From contig NZ_JACHJL010000012.1 of assembly GCF_014203645.1 (NCBI RefSeq), positions 229,853 through 293,852 of the forward strand: a stretch of DNA of 64,000 nt, written 5' to 3'. Positions 43,610 to 51,507 of the stretch are shown one piece after another. Numbering within the stretch: position 1 is the stretch's first letter; every line of letters begins with the position of its first letter. Under the pieces are notes generated by a model. The model had not been told where the DNA came from. It was given only the letters and a program-made list of their open reading frames with translations, and did no database searches. The position numbers and the translations under genes are program-made. Origin of the DNA: Streptomyces zagrosensis. GTDB lineage: Bacteria; Actinomycetota; Actinomycetes; Streptomycetales; Streptomycetaceae.

Positions 43610-44920
43610 TCAGTTGTGCTTCGCGCTGTGTGGTGAGGGGAGGGGGCCGGTGGGTGGGAGGGTTTTGGCGGCGGGTTCCAGGGTTGCGATGCCCGCCACG
43701 ACGGCGGCGACGGCGGTGGCGGCGGCACAGGCGAGGAACCCCATGATGTGGCCGTCGTGGCGGTCCACGAGGGCCCCGGTGAGCGCGGAGCCCAAAGCCG
43801 CCATCGAGAGGTTGATGGTGGTGAGCCAGGTGTATGCCTCGTTCAACATGTGTTCGGGGACCGTCTTGGACACCAGTTCCGCCTCCACGGTCAGCGCGGG
43901 CGCGATCACGGCCCCGGAGACGAAGAGCAGGGCGCCCAGCGCGTACGAGTTCGGCATCAGTGCCCACGCCGCGTACCCGGCGGCGAGGAAGCCGAGCAGG
44001 ATGAGGAAGCGGCGGCTGAGTGGTCCTTTGAAGGTGCGGCTGCCGTACCAGAGCCCGGCCGCCGCGCTGCCGATGCTCCACACCGCGATGAGCAGACCGG
44101 TCACGCTCTCGGCGGACGACCCGTCGTGCGACTTGGCGTAGGCGGCGATCGCGACGGGGGAGCCGCCGAAGGAGAAGGCGATGCCGGCGGCGCACAGCAG
44201 GAGCATACGCAGGGCCGGTTCCTTCAGCGGCCCGACGCCCCGGGCGGGGGCCGCGCCGCTCGCGGAGTCCAGTGCGCGCATGGCCTGGCCGCGGGCGACC
44301 ACGAAGGTGCCGAGGCCGGTGCACAGCGACGCGAAGAGTAGCGCCGCCGCGGGGCCTGCGACGCCGGACCGAGAGTCGGCGGCCTCGCCCAGCGGGGTGC
44401 CCAGCAGGACGAACCCGGAGAAGATCAGCGGCCCGACGACGAAGACCAGCTCGAACAGGGTCGACTCGGCCGCCATCGCGGTCTGCCGGATGTCGGACCG
44501 CCCGCTGCCGGTGTTGGTGAGGGTCGTCCAGGCGGCGCGCAACGCCGGGCTGATGGCGGGGAACGCGGCTCCGGACAGCGCCGCCACGGTGCACAGGACG
44601 GCCACCGGAAGTTCGGCCAGGACCGCGCCGAGCAGCATCAGTTGCAGGGCCGCGTAGGCCCCGGCGTACAACGGCAGGACCCGGCCGGGCCCGTAGCGGT
44701 CGGCGAGCCTGCCGGCCACCGGGGCGGTTGCTGCGGTGGCCAGCGAGATGGACGCGGCCACCAAGCCGGCCTCACTGAAGCCGCCGGTCGTCTCCTTCAC
44801 CAGCAGCAGCCAGGCCAGGATCGTGACGCCCTGGCCCAGCCGGGCGACGACACCGCCGACGAGCAGCAGCGGGGCGCCGGGCACTTGCCATAGGCGCCGG
44901 TACTGCGTCAGACCGCTCAT
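43610..44920 (-). CDS. MFS exporter of the metallophore-type operon
   Basis: A 436-residue protein with about 12 membrane segments. Motif A is GRLADRYGPGRVLP near residues 60-73. The ATG at 44920 has GGAGGG upstream and overlaps the stop of the first ATP-grasp gene as ATGA. It is most likely the efflux route for the small molecule made by the preceding enzymes. It differs in sequence from the MFS exporter at 32389-33672. Confidence 0.88.
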   Translation of the reverse strand: MSGLTQYRRLWQVPGAPLLLVGGVVARLGQGVTILAWLLLVKETTGGFSEAGLVAASISLATAATAPVAGRLADRYGPGRVLPLYAGAYAALQLMLLGAVLAELPVAVLCTVAALSGAAFPAISPALRAAWTTLTNTGSGRSDIRQTAMAAESTLFELVFVVGPLIFSGFVLLGTPLGEAADSRSGVAGPAAALLFASLCTGLGTFVVARGQAMRALDSASGAAPARGVGPLKEPALRMLLLCAAGIAFSFGGSPVAIAAYAKSHDGSSAESVTGLLIAVWSIGSAAAGLWYGSRTFKGPLSRRFLILLGFLAAGYAAWALMPNSYALGALLFVSGAVIAPALTVEAELVSKTVPEHMLNEAYTWLTTINLSMAALGSALTGALVDRHDGHIMGFLACAAATAVAAVVAGIATLEPAAKTLPPTGPLPSPHSAKHN

Positions 44921-46161
44921 CGCATCCCTCCACAGGTCTCCCCGGTGACCCGGAAATCGCGGGCCGTACTGCTGATCGCGCTCTCCACGTCCGCGCTGGA
45001 CCGCCCGCGGAAGCGGAACCTGCCGCCGACGTGCTCGTAGTACGCGGCGGCGTCGGGCAGCACGTCGCCGACGCTCAGCAGGTCCTCGGCGTAGGGGCCC
45101 GGCTCCCTGCCGGTCATCGGCGTGATGTCCGTAATGGCGCAGGGACGGTCAGCTGGGGCGGGCGCCAAGAGCCAACCGCCGATCTCCGGGCCCGTCTCCA
45201 CCGTGGGCGGGCAGGGCTGGGGCGGCAGGCCGATGGCGATGCGGAACGCGGCTTCCATGAGGTCGTAGCCGTGCACGTCCCGCCACAGCAGGGGGATCTC
45301 CGCCCCGCCCACCCGGGCGCCCACTTCGAGGAACGTGCAGGCGGGGGCATCTGCCCCCGCCGTGCGGACGAATACTTCGAGGTGGAAGGGCATGGGCAGC
45401 GAGGTCAGCGCCCGCAGCACATCGGCCGTGAAGCGGCCGATGGCCTGGTTGAGCGCGGGCCGGTCCTCCTCGACCGAGCCGAGGGTGCTTCCGCCGCGGA
45501 AGTCCAAACAGGTGTTGAGGTAGCGGGACGCCCGCAGGCACAGCACCTCCTGCCCGTCGAAGATCCCGTCCACGTGATAGACGGGCCAGGGGTTGTGGGC
45601 CTGGACGATCAGGGGGCGGTCAGCGGTGAACCGCAGGGCGGGGAGGCCCGCCTCGGAGTCGAGGCGGACCACCCCCTCACTGCTGCTGCCCACCCGCGGC
45701 TTGAGGACGACGGGCCAGCCGTGGCCCTCGGCGAACGCCCGCACCTCGGTGGGGCCCGCGGCCTCCCTGGTGGCTGGGACGGCAAGCCCGGCCCGGCGCA
45801 CGGCGTTCGCCATCAGGTACTTGTCGCGAAAGGCGGCCAGTTCCCCTGGGCACCTTCCGGGGCAGCCCCACTCCTGGGCCAACTCGGCGGCGACGAGCAG
45901 GTCGTCCTCCTTGAGCGCGACGACGGACCGCGGGTGGCCGTGCCGGCTGGCGAGGCCGTCCACCTCCTTGCGCACCAGGGCCAGGTCCTCGGTGGTGGGC
46001 ACGACGACGACCTCGGCGGCCTCGGTCGGCACGCCCTTGGTGCCGACGTCTGTGGTGACGTAGGTGACGGCGTGCTCCCGGTGGTCGATGTACCGCTCGT
46101 AGTGCGCGTACCGCGCCCGCCACCGGTGCAGGACGACGATGTGGGGCCGCGCGGTGGTCAT
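44917..46161 (-). CDS. ATP-grasp ligase A
   Basis: A 414-residue ATP-grasp enzyme. The ATP-binding part shows WPVVLKPRVGSSSEGVVRL near residues 150-168, and the metal-binding end FLEVGARVGGAEIPLL gives the Glu, Arg and Gly residues of the active site. The N-terminal pre-ATP-grasp domain and C-terminal extension fit the carboxylate-amine ligases (BacD/L-amino acid ligase-like) that make amide bonds through acyl phosphates. It overlaps the genes on both sides as ATGA. With ligase B it could assemble a short amide-linked backbone from amino acids. Substrates are unknown. Confidence 0.88.
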   Translation of the reverse strand: MTTARPHIVVLHRWRARYAHYERYIDHREHAVTYVTTDVGTKGVPTEAAEVVVVPTTEDLALVRKEVDGLASRHGHPRSVVALKEDDLLVAAELAQEWGCPGRCPGELAAFRDKYLMANAVRRAGLAVPATREAAGPTEVRAFAEGHGWPVVLKPRVGSSSEGVVRLDSEAGLPALRFTADRPLIVQAHNPWPVYHVDGIFDGQEVLCLRASRYLNTCLDFRGGSTLGSVEEDRPALNQAIGRFTADVLRALTSLPMPFHLEVFVRTAGADAPACTFLEVGARVGGAEIPLLWRDVHGYDLMEAAFRIAIGLPPQPCPPTVETGPEIGGWLLAPAPADRPCAITDITPMTGREPGPYAEDLLSVGDVLPDAAAYYEHVGGRFRFRGRSSADVESAISSTARDFRVTGETCGGMR

Positions 46162-47423
46162 GCCGCGTCCCCGGAGCGGAGCCGGTAGAAGCCCGCACCG
46201 TCGAGGTAGTGCACGGTGTTCAGGTCGCGCGCCAGAACGTGCTCCGACGCGTGGGCCAGGCCGACCATCATGGGCTCGGAGGTGTCGTCGATCGTCAGCG
46301 GCAGCTTGCCGCCCTCGCTCACGGTGATGTGCAGGTTGTGGAAGCTCTCCAGCGCCTGCACCTCGGGCAGCAGCGGATAACCGTCGAGGACGCCGGTCAC
46401 CGGCGAGGTGAGGTACGCCATCGCCACGTGCCGCTCGACCCGCTGGACGTCATCGAGGGTCGCCAGGAAGCGCTCCGGGTGCAGATAGCAGTCCACCGTC
46501 CGCTCGATCTGCGACTCGCCGGCGGAGAGTTGGGCGAAGTAGGCCGCGTCCGCCCCGCACAGCCGGATTCCGGCCTCGACCAGCCGCGGCCCGTCGCAGG
46601 TGAGCATGATCTCCAGATGGGCCGGGCCGTGGCGCACCTCCAAGGCGTTCAGCACGCCGAAGCCGTACGCGGTCAAGCGCGCGTGCTCCGGGCTGTCGGG
46701 GTGGACGGACACGGCGGCGCTGATGCGGTCGGTGACCCCGTTCGCGGAGATCTTCATGTAGCGCCAGATGTCGGTGGCCCGGTGCCGGCCGTCACGGCTG
46801 ACGGTGTTGACGGCGTACTCGGTGCCCACCAGGTGCTCTTGGACGACGACTCCCTCGTTGCGGAAGGAGAAGATGTTCGTCGCCTCGGCGTTTCGCTCGT
46901 AGGCGGCGGCCGTGTCCTCGGGAGTCGCGCAAAAGATGACGCCGTCATTGCCGGCGCTGCGCACCGGCTTGACCACGACGCGGCCCCCCAACTCGCGGTG
47001 CCAAGCGGCGGCGTCGTCGGCGGAGGAGGCGAGGTGTTGCCGCGTGCCGGGCAGTCCCGCCGCCTTGATGGTCTCGATCTGTGTGTGCTTGTGGCGGCGG
47101 GCGCCGCTGAGCCGGGTTCCGTTGGTGGCCAGACCCAGCGCCTGGCTGAGCTGGTCGGCGAGTTCGACGCCCAGCTCCCCGCCGGTGATCACGGCGACCG
47201 GCTCGTGTGCAGCGACGGCCTTGCAGGTCGCCTCCTGGTCACCGACGTGCACGATGTTGTCGGCGAACTCGTCGGTGGTGAAGCTGCCCTGGTAGACGGG
47301 CGGCACCCCGGGTGTGCTTTGGACCCGCACCACGGGGTGCCCCTCGGCGAGGAAGGCGCGGGCCAGACGCAGCGTGGGGGCGTAGACGTCGACCATGACG
47401 ACCGTCCCCTTGTCGTACGGCAT
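46158..47423 (-). CDS. ATP-grasp ligase B
   Basis: A 421-residue ATP-grasp enzyme. The ATG at 47423 has GAGGAAG upstream. The key region is GGRVVVKPVRSAGNDGVIF near residues 140-158. VVVQEHLVGTEYAVNTVSRD then supplies the E-x-x-x-G-x-E pattern, and HLEIMLTCDGPRLVEAGIRLC the metal site. It is related to ligase A only at family level, so the two probably make different bonds. It lies eight bases after the aminotransferase-fold gene and overlaps ligase A. Confidence 0.88.
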   Translation of the reverse strand: MPYDKGTVVMVDVYAPTLRLARAFLAEGHPVVRVQSTPGVPPVYQGSFTTDEFADNIVHVGDQEATCKAVAAHEPVAVITGGELGVELADQLSQALGLATNGTRLSGARRHKHTQIETIKAAGLPGTRQHLASSADDAAAWHRELGGRVVVKPVRSAGNDGVIFCATPEDTAAAYERNAEATNIFSFRNEGVVVQEHLVGTEYAVNTVSRDGRHRATDIWRYMKISANGVTDRISAAVSVHPDSPEHARLTAYGFGVLNALEVRHGPAHLEIMLTCDGPRLVEAGIRLCGADAAYFAQLSAGESQIERTVDCYLHPERFLATLDDVQRVERHVAMAYLTSPVTGVLDGYPLLPEVQALESFHNLHITVSEGGKLPLTIDDTSEPMMVGLAHASEHVLARDLNTVHYLDGAGFYRLRSGDAA

Positions 47424-47431
47424 GTGCTTCC

Positions 47432-48664
47432 TCAGCTTTCGCGGTCGAGGCTGGCCAGGACGTCGAGCAGGTGGTCGATGTCCTGGGGCGTGTTGTAGAC
47501 GTGCACGCTGGCGCGCACCGAGGAGTCGCGCTCGCCCGCCCGGGCCTGGCAGTGGCCATCGGCGCGCACCAACAGACCGTGGCTGGCGAGGATGAATCCC
47601 AGGTCGTTGGAGCTGATGGCGCTGTGGCGGAAGGTGACGATGCCCTGCCTGCGCTGCACGGTGGAGTCGGCGGACAGGCTGAGCGGGCAGCCGAGCACCT
47701 CGTACGAGGAGAGGCGGTCCAGGCCATCGGTCAGCTGTACGCCCAGGCCCACGGTCCAGCGCTCGATCCGCTCCAGGTCCGCCGCCTCCAGCCAGTCGAG
47801 CGCGGCGTGCAGGCTGACGATGCCGGAGGTGTTGGGGCTGCCGCTCCAGCCCCCGGCCCGGAAGGCGGGCCCGCGAGCGCCGCGAGCCCATATCGCCCCG
47901 ATGCCGGGCAGCGCCAGGGACTTGTGCCCGGAGAAGACGGCGAAGTCCACGTCGAGGCGGCTCATGTCCGCGGGCTTGTGCCCGACGCTTTGCGCCGCGT
48001 CCAGGCAGATGACCGCGTCAGGCCCGACCGTGGTCCGGATGCGGTGCACGTTCATGTCCGCGCCGTAGACGTGGTGGACGTGGGTGGCGGCGACGAACTT
48101 GGTGCGCTCGCTGACCAGGTCGGCCAGGGCCTGCTGGTCGTAGTCGTGCGAGTCGGCCTCGTACGGCATCTCCTTGACGATGACGCGCGTGCCCTGCCGC
48201 CCCAGCAGCTCCACGGCCTCCAGCCAGGGCAGGGCGTTGGCCTGGTGGTCGGCGAAGGGCACGATGATCTCGTCGCCGTCGGTCAGCCAGTCAACGAGCC
48301 AGTCCCGGGCGACGGTGCGCAGGCCCTCGGTCGTCCCGCTGGTGAAGTGCACGTGCGAGCGGTCGGGTTCGGGGTCGCGAAGGAAGGTCTTGACCCGGGT
48401 GCGGGCCTCCTCGATCAGGGCGGTCGTCCGGTTGCCCCACGGGTAGGTACCGCGTCCGGCGTTGGCGTTGCAGGTCCTCAGGTAGTCCTGGACGGCGTCC
48501 AGGACTACCTGAGGCTTTTGCGCGGTGGCGGAGCTGTCCAGGTAGCGCACGTCCGGGTTCGCCATGACGATGGGGAACTGGGCCCGCAGCGCTTCCTGCC
48601 AGGACGCCAAATCGGCGGGCGGGGGCGCGGGCGTGGCGGGCGTGTCGAGGGATGTGGGAGCCAT
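47432..48664 (-). CDS. Cysteine-desulfurase-like class V PLP enzyme
   Basis: A 410-residue fold-type I PLP enzyme of the SufS/CsdA class. The PLP lysine is K248 in FSGHKSLALPG, preceded by the cofactor-binding CLDAAQSVGHKPAD. The Cys at 372 in RADGHCQARAG lies where SufS carries its catalytic Cys (R-x-G-x-x-C). It could therefore release sulfur from cysteine as persulfide; alternatively it might act as a lyase or isopenicillin-N-epimerase-like enzyme. It sits one base after the synthase-rhodanese gene, and the two together suggest a dedicated sulfur-transfer route. Confidence 0.85.
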   Translation of the reverse strand: MAPTSLDTPATPAPPPADLASWQEALRAQFPIVMANPDVRYLDSSATAQKPQVVLDAVQDYLRTCNANAGRGTYPWGNRTTALIEEARTRVKTFLRDPEPDRSHVHFTSGTTEGLRTVARDWLVDWLTDGDEIIVPFADHQANALPWLEAVELLGRQGTRVIVKEMPYEADSHDYDQQALADLVSERTKFVAATHVHHVYGADMNVHRIRTTVGPDAVICLDAAQSVGHKPADMSRLDVDFAVFSGHKSLALPGIGAIWARGARGPAFRAGGWSGSPNTSGIVSLHAALDWLEAADLERIERWTVGLGVQLTDGLDRLSSYEVLGCPLSLSADSTVQRRQGIVTFRHSAISSNDLGFILASHGLLVRADGHCQARAGERDSSVRASVHVYNTPQDIDHLLDVLASLDRES

Positions 48665-48665
48665 G

Positions 48666-49985
48666 TCAGTCCCTCACCAGCGCAGCGCCGGCGTCGCGCC
48701 AGGCGATGATGCCGCCGCTGAGGCTGCGGACGTCGGTGTGGCCCATGCGCCGCAGCAGCGCCGCGTACTTCACCGACTGCTCGCCTACCGGGCATGCCAG
48801 GAGCACGGGCTGGCTGCGGCCGAACGGCATACCGGCTTGGATCAGTTCGGCGAAGATCTCGTCAACGATGTTGATCGAGCCGGGGATGTGTAGCGCGTCG
48901 AAGGCGAAGGCGCCGCGCAGGTCCACCACCAGCGGCCGGGCCTCATCGATCCAGCGTCGCGCGGCGGCGGCGTCGATGGTGGGGGCCGCCTCGACCTCGG
49001 CGTCGGTGAGGGTGGCGACCGAGTTGCGCCGGGCCGGCTGCCGCAGCAGTTCGGGGCGCCGCTTGCGTACGTAGCTCATATAGCTCTCGACGCGGTCGCA
49101 GACGATGAACACGGCCGTCTTGCGGTCGGTGAGCTGCGCGTCGATGGCCTGGAGGTGCCGGACCGCGCCGAAGTAGGCGGCGCCGCCGGTCGGGCCGGCG
49201 AGCATGCCGCAGCGGCGTACGAGGGTCAGCATGCCGTCGATGGCCTCGTCGGCGGAGACGGATTCGATGGTGTCGTACGTCGCGGGGTCGAACAGGCCGA
49301 CCTCGTTGACCTCGTCGATGTTGCGGATGCCGGGAATGAAGTCGGCCTTTTCCGCCACGAGGCCGATGACGCCCACGCTCGGGTCGTGGGCCCGCAGGGC
49401 GCGTGCCGAGCCGGTGGAGGAGCCCGCCGTGCCGACGGCGGCGATGAAGTAGTCAGGGGCCGCCCCGCCCAGGTCCTTGATGATCTCCGGGCCGGTGGCC
49501 GACTGGTGCGCCTCGATGTTGCGGGGGTTGTAGTACTGGTCCGTGTGGACGTACGCCGCCGTGTCCGCCGACAGCATCTGGTGGATCTTGGTGAGCGGGT
49601 CCTCGGTGTTCGTGGGGTCGAGGCACTCGGCCTGGCCGGGCAGTTCCTCGATCTCCGCGCCGAGCAGCAGGAGCAGGTCCTTGATCTCCGGGACCTTCAT
49701 GCGGTTGGTGACGCTCTTGAACGGCAGGCCGTGCATGCCAGAGATGACGGCCAGGGCCTTGGCCGTGTTGCCGCTGGACAGTTCGACGACGGTGCGCTCG
49801 CCGGCGGCGTCATCGGCCAAGAGGGGCCGGACCATGTTCCAGGCCGCCCGGTCCTTCACGGAGCCGAACGGGTTGAGCATCTCCAACTTGGCGTACAGAT
49901 CAACGTTCTGTAGGCCGTGGATCTCGGGCGATATCCGAACGAGCGGGGTGTCGCCTATGACCTCGGTGATCGAGTCGTACCTCAA
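48666..49985 (-). CDS. Cysteine-synthase-like PLP enzyme fused to a rhodanese domain
   Basis: A 439-residue fusion. I chose the TTG at 49985 over the ATG at 50003: it overlaps the upstream stop as TTGA, has GGGGGA in the right place, and gives MRYDSITEVIGDTPLVRI, the usual start of the CysK/SbnA family. The N-terminal 320 residues are fold-type II with PLP lysine K44 (GSVKDR), the SSGNTAKAL loop and GTAGSSTG phosphate site. The last 110 residues are a rhodanese domain with active Cys 398 in CPVGEQS. Such enzymes replace the beta substituent of O-phospho- or O-acetylserine with sulfur or an amine. The rhodanese could deliver sulfane sulfur in cis. Confidence 0.88.
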   Translation of the reverse strand: MRYDSITEVIGDTPLVRISPEIHGLQNVDLYAKLEMLNPFGSVKDRAAWNMVRPLLADDAAGERTVVELSSGNTAKALAVISGMHGLPFKSVTNRMKVPEIKDLLLLLGAEIEELPGQAECLDPTNTEDPLTKIHQMLSADTAAYVHTDQYYNPRNIEAHQSATGPEIIKDLGGAAPDYFIAAVGTAGSSTGSARALRAHDPSVGVIGLVAEKADFIPGIRNIDEVNEVGLFDPATYDTIESVSADEAIDGMLTLVRRCGMLAGPTGGAAYFGAVRHLQAIDAQLTDRKTAVFIVCDRVESYMSYVRKRRPELLRQPARRNSVATLTDAEVEAAPTIDAAAARRWIDEARPLVVDLRGAFAFDALHIPGSINIVDEIFAELIQAGMPFGRSQPVLLACPVGEQSVKYAALLRRMGHTDVRSLSGGIIAWRDAGAALVRD

Positions 49986-51445
49986 CTGTCTTCCCCCGTA
50001 CATATATTGGGCCAGTAGTTCTCATCCAGGCACCAGCGCCACTCCGCGCCATCCCGATAGACCGCAACCTTGCGGGCGATGGGCTGGTGCAGAGCGTGGT
50101 CCGCGCTGAAGTCCATGAAGTACCCCGCGGTATTAACGAAGGCGAGCAGGTCGCCGACGCGTGGGCGCCGCGGGAAGTGCACCAAGCGGCGGGTGATGAA
50201 GTCCGCCTCTAGGCAGAGGTTTCCGATCAGGTACGCCCCGACAGGGCCGCTCGCGGCCTGGTCGTCGTCACCGGGGCGGGGCACGAGCACCGGGTCCATC
50301 AGGACGCCGTGCTCCTCCAAACTGACGTCGGAGGCGTTCATCTCAAGGCGTACGAAGCAGTCACCGCCCGACGTGTCGCGTACCTCAAGCACCCGCGCCA
50401 GCGCGATGCCGCACTGGTCAACCAGCGCCCGCCCCGGCTCGATGTGCAGGTCGTACAGGTTCTCCAGGAGTTGGGTGGCGAGCGGCCGGCCGAGCGAGGG
50501 CGCCTGGGAGGTCAGCAGTTCATCGAGATAGCGCGGGCCCGCGACCGGCCGGTGGGCCGGGTAGAGGCCGAGCGCTCCGCGCAGCGTCCCCTGCTCGCTG
50601 CGTAGTCCGTAGCCGTGGCCCCGCCAGGTCAGCGGAGGACGCTTGCCGAGTACGGCGTTGGTTAGTTCGCTGGTGTACTCGTCCCACTGGTTGCCATCGG
50701 CGAGGTAGTCCACGCCGAAGCCGCCGCCGATGTCGATGGCCCGCGGACGTAGTCCCCGGGCCGAGCAGTCGGCCATGACCTTGAGGCAGCCGTCTAGGGC
50801 GGTGGCCTTCTCGGCCAGCCCGATGGTGTCCAAATGGTAGGCGAGGCCGATGAGTTCGACGCAGTCGCGGTGTGTCTCCATCGCGTCGAGCAGCCGGGGC
50901 ACCTCGGCCACGGGCGTGCCGAAGCGGCTGCGGCGGCTCATGACGGTGACGCCGCTGCTCTCGAAGTCGCAGAGCCGCAAAAGCACGCGCACTCGTGGGA
51001 GTTGGTGTTTGGTAACGATGGCGGCGAGTTGTTCGAGCTCGCCTGTGGAATCGGCGTTGACGATGACGCCGGTGCGCGCCGCGAGCCACAGGAACTCGCT
51101 GCTCTTCGGCCCGGTAGCCATGATCCGTTCCGGGGCGAAACCGCAGCCCAGGGCGTGCTGAAGCTCGCCGATGGACGCGATGTCGATATGTGCTGCGGTG
51201 TCGGCGAGGCGTCGTACCAGCGCGCTGGACCGGTTGGCCTTGTGGGCGAAGTAGACGGTGCCGCTCAGCCGGTGCCGGTCGTAAACGTCCTGGAAGCGCT
51301 GGACGTTCTCCGCGATCTGGTCGGGCAAGACGATATTCAGCGGCGAACCGAGTGCTCTGGTGAGCTGGTGCAGAAAGTCCGGGCGGTCGAGCAGTGACTC
51401 CAGCCGGGATTCCAGCCGCGGTGCAAGGTAGAGAGGAGTGCTCAT
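49982..51445 (-). CDS. Group III PLP decarboxylase (DAP/ornithine decarboxylase fold)
   Basis: A 487-residue alanine-racemase-fold PLP enzyme from the ATG at 51445. The PLP lysine is K69 in YFAHKAN. IDIGGGFGVDYL is the phosphate loop and EPGRALVD a cofactor contact. NLCLEADFI corresponds to the C-x-E-x-D substrate motif supplied to the partner active site. The family includes LysA and the siderophore enzyme SbnH. In staphyloferrin B, SbnH decarboxylates a citrate-linked diaminopropionate, working with the SbnA synthase; the pair here (this gene plus the neighbouring SbnA-like enzyme) is similar in type. A weak Zur-like site lies at 51519-51533, upstream of the start. Confidence 0.85.
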   Translation of the reverse strand: MSTPLYLAPRLESRLESLLDRPDFLHQLTRALGSPLNIVLPDQIAENVQRFQDVYDRHRLSGTVYFAHKANRSSALVRRLADTAAHIDIASIGELQHALGCGFAPERIMATGPKSSEFLWLAARTGVIVNADSTGELEQLAAIVTKHQLPRVRVLLRLCDFESSGVTVMSRRSRFGTPVAEVPRLLDAMETHRDCVELIGLAYHLDTIGLAEKATALDGCLKVMADCSARGLRPRAIDIGGGFGVDYLADGNQWDEYTSELTNAVLGKRPPLTWRGHGYGLRSEQGTLRGALGLYPAHRPVAGPRYLDELLTSQAPSLGRPLATQLLENLYDLHIEPGRALVDQCGIALARVLEVRDTSGGDCFVRLEMNASDVSLEEHGVLMDPVLVPRPGDDDQAASGPVGAYLIGNLCLEADFITRRLVHFPRRPRVGDLLAFVNTAGYFMDFSADHALHQPIARKVAVYRDGAEWRWCLDENYWPNICTGEDS

Positions 51446-51507
51446 TGAAGGATAAACCTCTTGATCTTCTCGTAGGTGGGTAAACCGCTCGGAGAAGCAA
51501 CGTGAGA

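Noticed and set aside
42808..51445. D-cycloserine-like or dapdiamide-like pathway
   Set aside because: Cysteine-synthase-like and ATP-grasp genes are shared, but the arginase, haem protein, racemase (cycloserine) and SbnB-like, carbamoyl or fumarate genes (dapdiamide) are absent.
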